A stretch of DNA of 6,779 bases from Chitinophagales bacterium (GCA_016777395.1 JADHRO010000119.1:1-6779); one strand, 5' to 3'; positions 1 through 6,714 are shown, numbered from the stretch's first letter. A program made the numbers and translations. Notes: a model not told the origin generated them from the letters alone.

Positions 1-11
1 ATCTTTATGCA

Positions 12-671
12 ATGAAAATTATTCCTACAGCTGACGGAACAAACACCCTTTTGCATAAAGTATTAGGCGAACACTACCACTCTATTCATGGTGCCTTGCA
101 AGAAAGTCAACATGTCTTTATTCAAGAAGGATTAGCACACTATCCACAAGTAAAAGAACTCGTAGTGTTTGAAATGGGCTTAGGCACTGGATTGAATGCC
201 TTACTAGCCTATGACTATGCAGACAAGCATGGCATCAAGATCCATTATTATGCCATAGAGGCTTACCCCATTTCACTCGAAGAAAGTCAAGCAATGCAAT
301 ACGATGAGCTTATCGAAAACACCGAGGCATTTCATCAAATTCATGAAGCGGAATGGAGCACTGAAGTGGTACTTAGCTCAAATTTTAGCTTATTTAAAAT
401 TAATAGTTTGCTAGAGGATACAGACTTAAGCTTCATCCCGGGTGTAGACGTCATTTTCTACGATGCATTTGCGCCAGCTGCTCAGGCACATCTTTGGGAG
501 CCTCCTATCCTACTGAACATGTTTAATCTATTAAAAAGAGGGGGGCACTTGACGACCTATTGCGCGAAAGGTCAATTTAAACGCAATCTAAAAAGTGTGA
601 ATTTTGAAGTCAAAGGCGTTCCAGGACCTCCAGGTAAAAGAGAGATTACCTTGGCATTTAAAAGGAACTGA
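12..671 (+). CDS. mnmD: tRNA (mnm5s2U34)-methyltransferase MnmD, stand-alone (DUF752)
   Basis: A 219-residue cytoplasmic enzyme that transfers methyl from S-adenosylmethionine to the aminomethyl group of nm5(s2)U34 in the tRNA wobble position, the final step of mnm5(s2)U synthesis. Family marks seen: the N-terminal block GALQESQHVFIQEGL (residues 27-41), a Rossmann SAM loop FEMGLGTGLN (53-62), an acidic strand end AIEAYP (81-86), DVIFYDAFAP (146-155) with the following W162, and the C-terminal GPPGKREITLAF signature (205-216). In Escherichia coli this domain is fused to an FAD oxidase as MnmC; here no oxidase follows, as is usual in Bacteroidota, and the length fits the stand-alone family. 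The ATG at 12 agrees with the usual N-terminus. It converges with the cytochrome c gene; the 82-bp gap (672-753) shows no convincing terminator hairpin. No promoter is visible because the window starts 11 bases upstream. Confidence 0.93.
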   Translation: MKIIPTADGTNTLLHKVLGEHYHSIHGALQESQHVFIQEGLAHYPQVKELVVFEMGLGTGLNALLAYDYADKHGIKIHYYAIEAYPISLEESQAMQYDELIENTEAFHQIHEAEWSTEVVLSSNFSLFKINSLLEDTDLSFIPGVDVIFYDAFAPAAQAHLWEPPILLNMFNLLKRGGHLTTYCAKGQFKRNLKSVNFEVKGVPGPPGKREITLAFKRN

Positions 672-753
672 GTCCTCAATAATCCAGGCATTTCGGATGA
701 ATGAATCTTTTATTTAAATCCTTGGGAGTGACAGCTCAGGTAAAATATCCTTG

Positions 754-1167
754 CTACTCACATTTTTTAAGAAGAGCTTCTATTTCCATTTGTGAATAAT
801 ACTTCTGTTTTGCCGTAAATCGCTTACTGACATAATTGGTTATATTGGCTACTTGAATATCATTCAAGTAATCCAGCCCCAGCATTTCTTCTTTATACCA
901 TACCTGATTGATATGCAAAGAATCACTGATTCCAACTCTGATAATACAAGGCACTTGGTCCATGTTAGTATCTAACCAATCGGTGTCTGCCAATGGAGGT
1001 ATCAACGCCCCTAATCCTTCCCCGTTTTTACCATGGCATTTGGCGCAATTGTATGTGTAGCTGGTTGAACCAGGACTTTTCACCAAAGTATTCAAGGTTT
1101 TTGTCAGCAAGCAAAATCCTAAGATTCCCAGTACTGCAAGAATGGCTGTTTTTCTTCTAGTACTCAT
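754..1167 (-). CDS. membrane-anchored class I cytochrome c
   Basis: A 137-residue monohaem cytochrome c. One hydrophobic segment at residues 8-27 serves as an uncleaved anchor or signal, putting the haem domain on the periplasmic side. The haem-binding motif is CAKCH (C41, C44, H45), followed by the typical GKNGEGLGALIPPLA segment. M95 in EEMLGL is the likely distal axial ligand, and the last helix LNDIQVANITNYV (101-113) is the standard C-terminal cytochrome helix. An extra Cys (C74, in VPCIIRVG) resembles a position that, from memory, recurs in related Bacteroidota cytochromes; C136 near the end looks less common. It is the last gene of a leftward run, and its ATG lies inside the end of the sco gene (11-nt overlap), which indicates translational coupling. 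Likely role: small electron carrier to or from a terminal oxidase or a related copper enzyme. The partner is not in the window. Confidence 0.9.
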   Translation of the reverse strand: MSTRRKTAILAVLGILGFCLLTKTLNTLVKSPGSTSYTYNCAKCHGKNGEGLGALIPPLADTDWLDTNMDQVPCIIRVGISDSLHINQVWYKEEMLGLDYLNDIQVANITNYVSKRFTAKQKYYSQMEIEALLKKCE

Positions 1168-1777
1168 CCAACAAAACCTCTACATCCTCAATTAATTTCG
1201 TTACATCGTTTTCAGATGTACCATCGTAATATCCTCGTATTTGTTGCTCCTTATCCACTAGGATAAAATAACCACTGTGCTCAAAACCACCAGGCACTTC
1301 ATCATCTGCAAAAGCTATAATCATGTAATGTTCGGCCATACTGTATAATTCATCCTTCTCACCCGTAACAAAATGCCACTTTTCATTTGTTGTGACTCCA
1401 ATCTTATTGGCATAAGCAGCTAATTTTTGAATGCTATCTCGAACCGGATCGATAGTATGGGATAAAAAAGTCACTTCAGGATATTCAAGATACGCGTCAT
1501 GAACCCGCAGCATCTGTTTGGTCATAACCGGACAAATAGATGGACAAGAAGTAAAGAAAAAATCAGTAATAAATATCTTATCTGAAAATGTAGTATTATT
1601 CACTACTTCTCCTGCTTGGTCAATAAATTCAAATGAGGCAAGCTTATTGATGATGGTATCATATCCATTATCCGTTTGAATATATTCCTTGCCGTAAACG
1701 GGTAATTTAGGTGGTGCTTTACAAGCGAAAATCAGAACCAAAACAATAAAAAGTGGGAGTAACCTCATCATGAACAT
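1157..1777 (-). CDS. SCO1/SenC family copper-binding thioredoxin-fold protein
   Basis: A 206-residue exported SCO protein. These proteins hold Cu and/or act as thiol reductants in building the CuA site of cytochrome c oxidase or other copper enzymes. The sequence shows an N-terminal hydrophobic segment ending in LIFAC with Cys19, so it is probably a lipoprotein, although Phe at the -2 position is a poor lipobox residue and a plain membrane anchor is possible. The thioredoxin-fold core carries TSCPSICP, giving the CxxxC copper/redox pair C78 and C82, the HTIDPVRD block (107-114), and the third copper ligand H167 in FEHSGYFILVD. The N-terminus reads MFMM, so starts at 1777, 1771 or 1768 are all possible; the longest is used. 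The gene follows uppP after 56 nt with no clear promoter and overlaps the cytochrome c gene by 11 nt. The specific target oxidase cannot be told from here. Confidence 0.92.
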   Translation of the reverse strand: MFMMRLLPLFIVLVLIFACKAPPKLPVYGKEYIQTDNGYDTIINKLASFEFIDQAGEVVNNTTFSDKIFITDFFFTSCPSICPVMTKQMLRVHDAYLEYPEVTFLSHTIDPVRDSIQKLAAYANKIGVTTNEKWHFVTGEKDELYSMAEHYMIIAFADDEVPGGFEHSGYFILVDKEQQIRGYYDGTSENDVTKLIEDVEVLLDEY

Positions 1778-1803
1778 TAATTTACATAAAGGTCGGAAGA
1801 AAG

Positions 1804-1819
1804 CCTCGTTTAAAAGAGG
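1804..1819. repeat. near-perfect 16-bp palindrome between uppP and sco
   Basis: The site reads CCTC-g-TTTAAA-a-GAGG: seven of eight base pairs are symmetric. It lies in the 56-nt gap between the uppP stop and the sco start, 27 bases or more from the sco ATG. As DNA it could be a dimeric regulator site for the sco/cytochrome c pair; as RNA only a 4-bp GC-containing stem is plausible. No run of T follows that would make it a terminator. The function is a guess. Confidence 0.3.
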
Positions 1820-1833
1820 AAAATGGAAGAAAT

Positions 1834-2634
1834 CTAAATCGAATTGGCTTCTGTAATTAAACCTTTACTGAGTAGAATAAGAATAAGAATTCCAACAATA
1901 ATTCGATAATAGCCAAAGAACCTAAAACCATATTTAGTTAAGAACCCAATAAAGCCTTTAATGGCAATTAGTGCGACTATAAAAGCTACAATATTTCCTA
2001 AAGCCAATATTTGCATGTCCCCCGGTGAAAAGCCAGTATCCAAATGGTACTGTAACATTTTATAGCCCGTTGCGGCTAACATAGTAGGTACGGCAAGAAA
2101 GAAGGAAAACTCAGCAGCATTCTTTCTATTTAATTGCTGTGTTAAACCTCCTATAATTGTTGCTGCAGAGCGAGATACACCTGGTATCATTGCAATTACT
2201 TGAAAAAACCCAATAATCAATGCCTTCTTATTACTTAAAACTTGTTCAGCTTGAACTGCTTCATTTTTAGCAAAAATCCTATCGACAAATAATAAAACCA
2301 CACCACCTGCAATCAACATAACTGCAACAACCCAAGTATTATCTAATAACGCATCGATATAATCGTTGAGCAACAAACCAAATACAGCTGCGGGTATAAA
2401 AGCAATGATGAGCTTAAGGTAAAAATCTACTGATTGTAAAAACTTATTCCAGTAAAGAACAAGCACAGAAAGTATAGCACCAAACTGAATAGCGACCGTA
2501 AACATTTTCACATACTCATTAGAAGCAATTCCCAAAAAGGAAGAACCTATGATCATATGACCTGTTGAAGAAATAGGTAAAAACTCTGTTATCCCTTCAA
2601 TTATTGCAAGAATAATTGCGTGCCAGATATTCAT
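1834..2634 (-). CDS. uppP: undecaprenyl-diphosphate phosphatase UppP (BacA)
   Basis: A 266-residue integral membrane phosphatase that converts undecaprenyl diphosphate to undecaprenyl phosphate, the lipid carrier for peptidoglycan and other envelope polymers; extra copies give bacitracin resistance. The two active-site regions are clear: EGITEFLPISSTGH (E13, E17, S22-S23, H26), which holds the ExxxE motif, and PGVSRSAAT (151-159) with R155. Several hydrophobic helices span the rest, and the length is close to the 273 residues of the E. coli protein. The ATG overlaps the stop codon of the DUF3098 gene by one base (TAATG), so the two are translationally coupled. A short AT-rich tandem repeat near the 3' end simply encodes Ile/Leu in the last membrane helix. 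The gene order ftsX, DUF3098, uppP is, from memory, common in Bacteroidota. Confidence 0.96.
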   Translation of the reverse strand: MNIWHAIILAIIEGITEFLPISSTGHMIIGSSFLGIASNEYVKMFTVAIQFGAILSVLVLYWNKFLQSVDFYLKLIIAFIPAAVFGLLLNDYIDALLDNTWVVAVMLIAGGVVLLFVDRIFAKNEAVQAEQVLSNKKALIIGFFQVIAMIPGVSRSAATIIGGLTQQLNRKNAAEFSFFLAVPTMLAATGYKMLQYHLDTGFSPGDMQILALGNIVAFIVALIAIKGFIGFLTKYGFRFFGYYRIIVGILILILLSKGLITEANSI

Positions 2635-2885
2635 TACTCAGCAGGCTTAAACTTTTTAAGAATGGCAACGGCCACCGTAATAAATCCAAGTACTATGACT
2701 ATTGGAGCTAATGTAATTCTTCTAAAACTATAAATACCCTCATCAAATTCATACGCATAACCATCCGGTCCTAATTCATTGCCGCCTCCAGCCATAAGAA
2801 AAAAGCCTAGGATGACTAAAAGAGCTCCCAAACCGATGAGCATGTAATTCATTTTTCCGTATATCAATTCTTGTTTACTACTCAT
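2634..2885 (-). CDS. DUF3098 family small membrane protein
   Basis: An 83-residue protein of unknown function with two predicted membrane helices (about residues 13-32 and 58-76), a short exposed loop between them and a basic C-terminal tail (KKFK). The loop is Gly- and acid-rich and leads into YSFRRITLAPIVIVLGF (52-68), which is the recognisable DUF3098 signature of Bacteroidota. The start at 2885 gives the usual N-terminus of a polar stretch before KMNYM. It sits 10 nt after ftsX and overlaps uppP by one base. This position suggests a role tied to FtsX or to lipid-carrier recycling in envelope growth, but that is inferred from gene order only; the family has no assigned reaction that I know of. 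Confidence 0.88.
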   Translation of the reverse strand: MSSKQELIYGKMNYMLIGLGALLVILGFFLMAGGGNELGPDGYAYEFDEGIYSFRRITLAPIVIVLGFITVAVAILKKFKPAE

Positions 2886-2895
2886 AGTTTAATAT

Positions 2896-3768
2896 TTAGT
2901 ATAGATCATCTAATTTCATGCGAAGATACTTACGAACGACAAAATAGGTACTTATCAAAGATATTACAACTCCCACGATGATCAAGGATGCTCCAATCAT
3001 CGCAAAATCAAGATAATTTGAAAATACATTTAAGTTAATTACATACTTTTCAAAAAGATATACCCCTAACAAAAGGAGCAATGAGGCAAGCATCGCACTT
3101 AAAAACCCATTAAATATCGCTCTCAAAACAAAGGGTTTAGTAATAAACCATTTTTTAGCCCCTACCAGCTGCATACTCCGGATGGTGAATCGTTGCGAGA
3201 ACATGGCTAGTCTTATGGTGTTATCTATGATAATAAAACTAACTAATATCAATAAGGCCAAAAAGATTAACATCCCAATGAGCACATTAGCTGAAAATTT
3301 AGTAATATTCTCAGTTAAATTTTCATCATAATTAACCGCACTTACATTCTTAGTCGCCAGTATTTCATCTTTAATCCAGGCCAGAGAATCATTATTGGAA
3401 TAGGCCGCATTAAGGTGCAAAATTATAGCATCTGGCAATGGATTATAGCCTATGGTAGAAATAAAATCCTCACCTAAATCCTCAATCATTAATTCCGCAG
3501 CAGCCTTCTTACTCACCTGCTCTAGATCCTTCACAAATACTTCAGCTCCCAATTGTTTAGCATATTGCAGGCGATCACTTTCATTTAGCGACTCCATCAG
3601 AACCAATTGAACCGCCATATTCTCCTTCACCGATTGAGTCAATCGAGTAGATTGGATGAAAAAAGTACCAATAAGGCCCAATACCAGAAGAATTAAGCTA
3701 ATACTGACAATAGAAGTCATGTAAGTTGGACGTGACTTTTTTGGTCTCTTTTGTTGCGGGCTACTCAT
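2896..3768 (-). CDS. ftsX: FtsX-type cell division permease
   Basis: A 290-residue inner-membrane protein with FtsX topology: a basic cytoplasmic N-terminus, TM1 at about residues 18-38, a large extracytoplasmic domain (about 39-160), then TM2 (161-184), TM3 (213-238) and TM4 (255-277) and a short basic tail. Between TM2 and TM3 lies the conserved FtsX stretch IDNTIRLAMFSQRFTIRSMQ followed by LVGAKKWFI (181-209), the region that couples to the ATPase FtsE. FtsEX transmits ATP hydrolysis across the membrane to activate peptidoglycan hydrolases at division. No ftsE is in the window, so it is presumably encoded elsewhere, as is often the case in this phylum. M1 (3768) is preferred over M17 because homologues carry a basic tail before TM1. 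It is the first gene of the leftward run; a TAnnTTTG box lies just upstream. Confidence 0.92.
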   Translation of the reverse strand: MSSPQQKRPKKSRPTYMTSIVSISLILLVLGLIGTFFIQSTRLTQSVKENMAVQLVLMESLNESDRLQYAKQLGAEVFVKDLEQVSKKAAAELMIEDLGEDFISTIGYNPLPDAIILHLNAAYSNNDSLAWIKDEILATKNVSAVNYDENLTENITKFSANVLIGMLIFLALLILVSFIIIDNTIRLAMFSQRFTIRSMQLVGAKKWFITKPFVLRAIFNGFLSAMLASLLLLLGVYLFEKYVINLNVFSNYLDFAMIGASLIIVGVVISLISTYFVVRKYLRMKLDDLY

Positions 3769-3775
3769 TGCAAAG

Positions 3776-3783
3776 CAAAATTA
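3776..3783 (-). promoter_or_regulatory. -7 box of a Bacteroidota promoter for ftsX
   Basis: Read on the minus strand the site is TAATTTTG, an exact match to the Bacteroidota -7 consensus TAnnTTTG. It ends 7 bases before the ftsX ATG. No TTG box is found at the usual distance upstream; the nearest similar bases are a GTG about 22 bases away, so the -33 half is poor. If used, transcription would begin within a few bases of the start codon. Confidence 0.45.
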
Positions 3784-3889
3784 ATAAAATTCTTAGGCTA
3801 TCGTCCACTTTTGATAAAATTTAAATGATTTTTTACATGTGGAATGACTAGTATTGTATTTGTAAAAAATTAATGGCATATTAGCGTAT

Positions 3890-4387
3890 ATGGAAAGCAA
3901 TGAAATTAAGTTTCTAGTTTTAGATGTTGATGGCACCCTCACGGATGGAGGCATTTACATCAGTGAGAATGGTGATGAAATGAAAAAATTTAATACTAAA
4001 GACGGCATGGGTATTAAAAATCTTTTAAAGAGTGGCATTGAAGTTGGATTTATAAGTGCTGCCATAAGCAAGAAAATTGTGCATCATCGAGCAGCTATGT
4101 TGGGGGTAAAATACTGCTATGCTGGTAATGGTGACAAATTAGAAATTTTGGGACGATGGCTAGATGAATTAGACCTTAGTTTTGACGAGGTTGCTTTTAT
4201 AGGTGACGATATTAATGATGTGCGAATTATGCAAGGAGTGGGTCTATCCGCAGCACCTTTTGATGCTTTGGAGGAAGTGAAAAGCGCAGCTAATATTGTA
4301 CTAGAAAAGAAAGGTGGTCAAGGTTGTGTTAGAGAATTTATCGATCGAGTATTTATCAACCGGATCTTGCTTTCCAATCCGCATTAA
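3890..4387 (+). CDS. KdsC-like HAD phosphatase (C0 type, sugar-acid phosphate)
   Basis: A 165-residue cytoplasmic HAD hydrolase of the capless, tetrameric KdsC class, which removes phosphate from KDO-8-phosphate or related nonulosonate phosphates in lipopolysaccharide or sialic-acid-like sugar synthesis. Seen: motif I LDVDGTLTDG with nucleophile D12 and acid/base D14; the GIYISENGDEMKKFNTKDG block (21-39); motif III K83; motif IV IGDDINDVRIM (104-114) with D106, D107 and D110; and the C-terminal tail KKGGQGCVREF (140-150), which reaches the neighbouring subunit in this class. Motif II is odd: residues 56-58 are Ser-Ala-Ala where KdsC proteins have Thr-Gly-Arg. Substrate is therefore left open and no symbol is given. 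No KDO genes adjoin it. It is divergent from ftsX; the only promoter-like site, TGTATTTG at 3855-3862, has one mismatch and no clear -33 box. Its stop is one base from the trhO stop. Confidence 0.87.
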   Translation: MESNEIKFLVLDVDGTLTDGGIYISENGDEMKKFNTKDGMGIKNLLKSGIEVGFISAAISKKIVHHRAAMLGVKYCYAGNGDKLEILGRWLDELDLSFDEVAFIGDDINDVRIMQGVGLSAAPFDALEEVKSAANIVLEKKGGQGCVREFIDRVFINRILLSNPH

Positions 4388-4388
4388 A

Positions 4389-5420
4389 TCACTTTTTGTA
4401 AATCAGTTTTTCGCTTCGCCCCTTCTTGAATACATTGCGTTTAGACTTAGCACCCTTTCTAAGGACTTTCTGTTTTTCTTCTGGCAGTGCATTTATGGAT
4501 TGGCATTCTTCCGAACAACATCTATCCAGTTTAGCTTTACAACTGTCGCATTGAATAAATAAAACATTACATGCTACATTCGCGCAATTCGAATGGGTAT
4601 CAAAAGGGTCGCCACAGGTGTGACAACTTGCTATTACTTCAGGACTTATAGCTTCTTCCAATCTCTCATCAAAAACAAAATTTTTACCTATGAATAGGTT
4701 GGGCATACCCTTTTCTTTGATTTCATGGGCGTATTTAATAATACCACCTTCTAATTGATAAACGTTCTTAAAACCACGATGTTTGTACCATGCACTTGCC
4801 TTTTCGCAACGAATCCCTCCGGTACAATACATAACAATATTTTTATCCTCGTTTCCATTTAAGATCTCTTCTTCAATATGTGGTAAGGACTCCCTGAAAT
4901 TGTCAACATCTGGAGTCACAGCTCCTTTAAAATGTCCGACTTCAGTTTCGTAGTGATTCCTCATATCGATGAGAATGGTATTGTCTTGTTGTATGATATC
5001 ATTAAACTCATCAGCTCTAAGGTGCAAGCCTTTATTAGTCACATCAAAACTTATATCTTCAAGTCCATCAGCCAAAATTTTAGTGCGATTTTTAATAACC
5101 AGTTTGTAGAATGAATCATCCCTGTTTTCAACGGCAATATTTAGTCGAATACCTCGAAGGAAAAGAATATCTTCAAGTTCTTGTTTAAATCCTTCTAAAT
5201 TTTCCTCAGGAACAGAAATTTGGGCATTGATTCCCTCATGTGCCACATAAACTCTACCCAAGACTCCTAGCTGGTCGAAATGAATAAATAAATAATCTCT
5301 AAAAAATTGTGGATTGCCTATCTGAGCATATTTATAAAACGACAAGGTGGTTCGTTTCACATTGCTATTCGCAATTTGTTCTTTAAGTACCCTTTTATCT
5401 ACACGATTACACAGTTTCAT
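4389..5420 (-). CDS. trhO: tRNA uridine(34) hydroxylase TrhO (rhodanese-domain, YceA type)
   Basis: A 343-residue cytoplasmic enzyme that makes 5-hydroxyuridine at tRNA position 34 with molecular oxygen, the first step toward cmo5U or mo5U in tRNAs reading four-fold codon boxes. Order of parts: an N-terminal acylphosphatase-like domain beginning TTLSFYKYAQIGNP (24-37) and containing the hallmark RVYVAHEGINAQISV (56-70); a rhodanese domain (about 125-235) with IDMRNHYETEVGHFKGA (151-167) and the active loop CTGGIRCEKA, catalytic C199; and a Cys-rich C-terminal region (C266, C269, C279, C284, C291, C294, C301, C302, C306), probably zinc-binding; then a basic tail. Length is close to the 350 residues of E. 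coli YceA and the start at 5420 matches its N-terminus. Upstream, TATCTTTA (5457-5464) is a one-mismatch promoter box without a partner. Convergent with the phosphatase gene, with one base between stops. Confidence 0.94.
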   Translation of the reverse strand: MKLCNRVDKRVLKEQIANSNVKRTTLSFYKYAQIGNPQFFRDYLFIHFDQLGVLGRVYVAHEGINAQISVPEENLEGFKQELEDILFLRGIRLNIAVENRDDSFYKLVIKNRTKILADGLEDISFDVTNKGLHLRADEFNDIIQQDNTILIDMRNHYETEVGHFKGAVTPDVDNFRESLPHIEEEILNGNEDKNIVMYCTGGIRCEKASAWYKHRGFKNVYQLEGGIIKYAHEIKEKGMPNLFIGKNFVFDERLEEAISPEVIASCHTCGDPFDTHSNCANVACNVLFIQCDSCKAKLDRCCSEECQSINALPEEKQKVLRKGAKSKRNVFKKGRSEKLIYKK

Positions 5421-5510
5421 GCTATGGTCGAATTTAAAAGCTCATGGAATAAGTTGTAAAGATATGAAAATTCTATTTTTCTGCACTTGACTTGGAAAAC
5501 CGAACATAGA

Positions 5511-5527
5511 AGGCAGCGAGACTGCCT
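5511..5527 (-). terminator. possible purT terminator hairpin (weak)
   Basis: A perfect 6-bp stem AGGCAG/CTGCCT with a 5-base loop starts 13 bases past the purT stop codon. On the purT (minus) strand the stem is followed by TCTATG, so there is no proper T-run and intrinsic termination would be weak. On the plus strand a T5 run (5534-5538) follows six bases after the stem, but no plus-strand gene ends here. The adjoining bases also contain the 8-bp palindrome GCCTAGGC (5524-5531), which could form a competing fold. Confidence 0.35.
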
Positions 5528-5540
5528 AGGCGCTTTTTAC

Positions 5541-6710
5541 TTAATTTACTTTGACTTTATCTGCTAAATTTCGTGCTTTAACACGCAGATTTTCTACGTT
5601 GGCATTCTTCTCTCCATACACCAAGCTAACCCCCATTCTTCGATATTTTCTTGTGTTTGGTTTACCAAACAAACGGATGTCAGTTTGCGGAGCACTTAAG
5701 GCCTGCTTAACTCCCGAAAATTTTGGCCATTTATCGCTTTCTTCGTTCGCTAAAATAACAGCACTAACTCCTGATCTTTCCAAGCTGATATTTGAAATAG
5801 GTAATCCTAATATTGCTCTTGCATGCAGTTCGAATTCACTTAAATTCTGTGTGCCTGCTAGAGTTACCATGCCTGTATCATGCGGTCGAGGTGAAAGCTC
5901 AGAAAAATAAACACCCTCATTTGAAATAAAAAATTCTACTCCCCAAACACCAGCTCCGCTTAAGGCCTCAGTTACTTTTTTAGCCATTTCTTGCGCTTCT
6001 TCAATATCTTCCGCTTTAAGAATACATGGCTGCCAAGACTCTTGGTAATCTCCCCTCTCCTGTCTGTGACCAATAGCAGGACAAAACAAGGTTTCACCTT
6101 TTTCTTGGGTTACCGTTAATAGGGTGATTTCTGTATGAAAGTCAACAAAAGCTTCAATAATAATTTCTTTCAGGTCACCTCGACTACCTTCCATGGCATA
6201 AGTGAAACTCCTTTCTAAGTCTTCTTCGGACCGAACCACACTTTGTCCTTTACCAGAACTTGACATTAAAGGTTTTACCACGCATGGCATTCCAATTTCA
6301 TGCACTGCAGTATCAAATTCATTTTTGTTTGTTGCGTAAGCGTATTTTGCAGTTCTTAAGTTCAATTCCTTGGCCGCTAAATCTCTTATAAGCTTACGAT
6401 TCATCGTAAAATTGGCAGCTCTTGCACTTGGCACCACATTATACCCTTGCTCCTCATATGCAAAAAATCGTTCCGTTCGAATGGACTCAATTTCGGGTAC
6501 AATGAGTTTAGGATTATGCTTTTCAACCATGGAGTCAAGTGCTGCTGCATCGAGCATATTAAACACTTCAAACTCATCAGCAACCTGCATAGCAGGAGCA
6601 TTCGCATAGTTGTCGCAGGCTACGACATATTCCCCTAATCGTTTTAAGGAAATCACTAGCTCCTTTCCCAGTTCTCCTGAACCCAGAAGTAAAATTTTTG
6701 TCTTTTGCAT
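5541..6710 (-). CDS. purT: formate-dependent phosphoribosylglycinamide formyltransferase 2 (PurT)
   Basis: A 389-residue ATP-grasp ligase that makes formyl-GAR from GAR, formate and ATP, the folate-independent version of the third step of purine synthesis. Seen: N-terminal LLLGSGELGKEL (7-18) and DNYANAPAMQVAD (33-45); VPEIESIRTE (71-80); SARAANFTMNRKLIRDLAA (95-113); the ATP-grasp loop VKPLMSSSGKGQS (145-157); EITLLTV (194-200); GHRQERGDYQESWQP (214-228); the metal/ATP site GVEFF and FSELSPRPHDTGMVT (269-283); and RLFGKP near the end. Length matches the family (392 in E. coli). The reading frame is open upstream to the window edge, with another ATG at 6735-6737 and a TTG at the edge. ATG 6710 is chosen because Bacteroidota PurT proteins begin a few residues before LLLGSG and because the promoter box lies between the two ATGs. 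A palindrome over the promoter suggests repression. Confidence 0.95.
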   Translation of the reverse strand: MQKTKILLLGSGELGKELVISLKRLGEYVVACDNYANAPAMQVADEFEVFNMLDAAALDSMVEKHNPKLIVPEIESIRTERFFAYEEQGYNVVPSARAANFTMNRKLIRDLAAKELNLRTAKYAYATNKNEFDTAVHEIGMPCVVKPLMSSSGKGQSVVRSEEDLERSFTYAMEGSRGDLKEIIIEAFVDFHTEITLLTVTQEKGETLFCPAIGHRQERGDYQESWQPCILKAEDIEEAQEMAKKVTEALSGAGVWGVEFFISNEGVYFSELSPRPHDTGMVTLAGTQNLSEFELHARAILGLPISNISLERSGVSAVILANEESDKWPKFSGVKQALSAPQTDIRLFGKPNTRKYRRMGVSLVYGEKNANVENLRVKARNLADKVKVN

Positions 6711-6714
6711 AGAA

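Noticed and set aside
1..15. Possible last four codons of an upstream gene (reads I-F-M-Q-stop) overlapping the mnmD ATG as ATGA.
   Set aside because: Four codons at the window edge are too few to support a gene; the overlap form is typical of coupled genes, so it deserves a check with more upstream sequence.
672..753. Search for a bidirectional terminator between mnmD and the cytochrome c gene.
   Set aside because: Only 4-bp stems with long loops (for example GGAT/ATCC) were found; nothing resembles an intrinsic terminator.
1873..1890. Tandem AGAATA repeat (about 2.8 copies) as a possible slippage site.
   Set aside because: It lies in uppP and encodes alternating Ile/Leu of a membrane helix; the frame is intact and such runs are common there.
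2877..3768. Shared CTACTCAT at the starts of ftsX and the DUF3098 gene as a repeated regulatory element.
   Set aside because: It is simply the start codon plus Ser codons (MSS) of both proteins, and the flanks differ.
3855..3862. TGTATTTG as a promoter -7 box for the kdsC-like gene.
   Set aside because: One mismatch in the two-base TA part and no TTG at proper spacing; such matches are frequent by chance in AT-rich DNA.
5457..5464. TATCTTTA on the minus strand as a trhO promoter box.
   Set aside because: The final G is missing and no -33 box is seen; position is plausible but evidence is too thin.
5551..5910. 119-codon open frame on the plus strand inside purT, with similar smaller ones at 4314-4562 and 6370-6638.
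   Set aside because: These are antisense or overlapping frames within strongly conserved genes, with no family resemblance or start signal.
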